A stretch of DNA of 13,348 nt, from the NCBI GenBank assembly GCA_902826385.1, contig CADEEU010000058.1, forward strand, positions 1 to 13,348. The letters run 5' to 3'. This stretch comes from an uncultured Acidobacteriota bacterium. GTDB lineage: Bacteria; Acidobacteriota; Blastocatellia; Pyrinomonadales; Pyrinomonadaceae. This document shows, piece after piece, positions 12,831 through 13,348 of the stretch (position 1 is the first letter of the stretch; every line of letters starts with the position of its first letter). The position numbers and the translations under genes were made by a program. The notes under the pieces were generated by a model. It ran no database searches, had not been told where the DNA came from, and saw nothing but the letters and a program-made list of their open reading frames with translations.

Positions 12831-13348
12831 ATGAAGCGCACTCTGATCCTTGCTGCAATCCTGAGCGTCACTGCTCTCACATGTTTTTACTTTCTAACAC
12901 CTCAGAACGCTCAGGTGATCGAAGTTCCGCCCGCGGCTGAATCGCGAAGGGACGCGAATTTTGAAAAATTTATAGGTCAGGCCGAAAGAAAGGGGCCGGT
13001 TCGGCTCATCATCGGCTTAAACTCCGACTTCTCACCGGTCGGAACGCTAAGCCGCGACGAATCATCGAAGCAGGGCGAGCGGATCAAAACACTGCAGCGA
13101 AGCTTTCTTAGTCGTTATTTTGCGAACCGTGGCGAAGACGGAGCGATTTTATTCGACACGATTCCGTTTCTTGTTGTAACTGCCGATGCCGAATTGCTGA
13201 GACAGATGGTTAATGACGGTCAGATAACCAGCCTGGAAGAAGACGTGGCGGAGCCACCGAGTCTTGCCGAAAGCACGCAGGTCGTTCGGGCTCCGCAGGC
13301 ATGGGCGGCAGGTTTTACCGGCAATGGTTGGGCCGTAGCCGTTTTGGA
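12831..13348 (+). CDS. Secreted subtilisin-like serine protease (S8), partial at the right edge
   Basis: The visible 172 residues read as a pre-pro-protease. The N-terminus MKRTLILAAILSVTALTCFYF is a typical basic-plus-hydrophobic export signal, possibly a lipoprotein signal or uncleaved anchor since Cys18 sits inside it. Residues about 55-145 resemble an inhibitor I9-like propeptide: VRLIIGLN near 57-64, and ITSLEEDVAE, the segment that usually occupies the active site. The mature domain then begins with VVRAPQAWAAGFTGNGWAVAVLD, where the final D, cut after two bases by the window edge, should be the first catalytic Asp of the Asp-His-Ser triad. The His and Ser motifs lie outside, so activity cannot be confirmed. 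It is divergent from pilT. AAAGGG lies 10 nt before the ATG at 12831. A broad extracellular or periplasmic proteolytic role is inferred from the family. Confidence 0.87.
   Translation, partial: MKRTLILAAILSVTALTCFYFLTPQNAQVIEVPPAAESRRDANFEKFIGQAERKGPVRLIIGLNSDFSPVGTLSRDESSKQGERIKTLQRSFLSRYFANRGEDGAILFDTIPFLVVTADAELLRQMVNDGQITSLEEDVAEPPSLAESTQVVRAPQAWAAGFTGNGWAVAVL

Overview
The window looks like a core-genome stretch of a Gram-negative bacterium. The best guess is an acidobacterium of the Blastocatellia type. That is an inference from the gene mix (long-form HflX, HD-domain c-di-AMP phosphodiesterase, stand-alone PilT, GT9/FkbM glycan genes, six-domain S1 followed by HU) and from moderate base composition; no rRNA or tRNA gene is present to confirm it. 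No phage, insertion sequence, CRISPR array or tRNA was seen.

Layout. Positions 1-3397 are all on the minus strand, in transcription order: a LexA-like repressor, a GT9 glycosyltransferase, an FkbM methyltransferase and an ACT-domain malic enzyme that runs off the left edge. The first three are tightly packed and look like one operon. From a divergent promoter region (3398-3540) the plus strand carries hflX (ribosome-associated GTPase) and pgpH (membrane c-di-AMP phosphodiesterase). Facing them on the minus strand are rpsA (ribosomal protein S1) and a downstream HU gene, the familiar rpsA-HU/IHF pair, behind a leader of about 200 nt with a good sigma70-type promoter. A strong 12-bp terminator hairpin (10917-10944) ends the next minus-strand unit, pilT plus a small membrane zinc-ribbon protein. 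A 376-bp divergent spacer rich in inverted repeats separates pilT from a secreted subtilisin-like protease, which is cut by the right edge at its first catalytic aspartate.

The most interesting points are these. (1) The LexA-like protein keeps the protease serine but has Gly where the catalytic Lys should be and Asp-Gly where the Ala-Gly cleavage site should be. It also heads a glycan operon, so it may be a non-cleavable regulator rather than an SOS repressor. (2) hflX has no ATG, GTG or TTG start that would include its conserved N-terminus; an AUU codon preceded by AGGAGA and an extended -10 promoter is the best start. (3) lexA may be leaderless from a GTG. (4) The protease leader holds alternating CCTT/AAGG blocks that can form competing hairpins, one of which covers the likely ribosome binding site. 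(5) S1 has long Ala/Glu-rich tails at both ends. I did not find a clear multi-gene novel system; the regulatory oddities above are the main leads.
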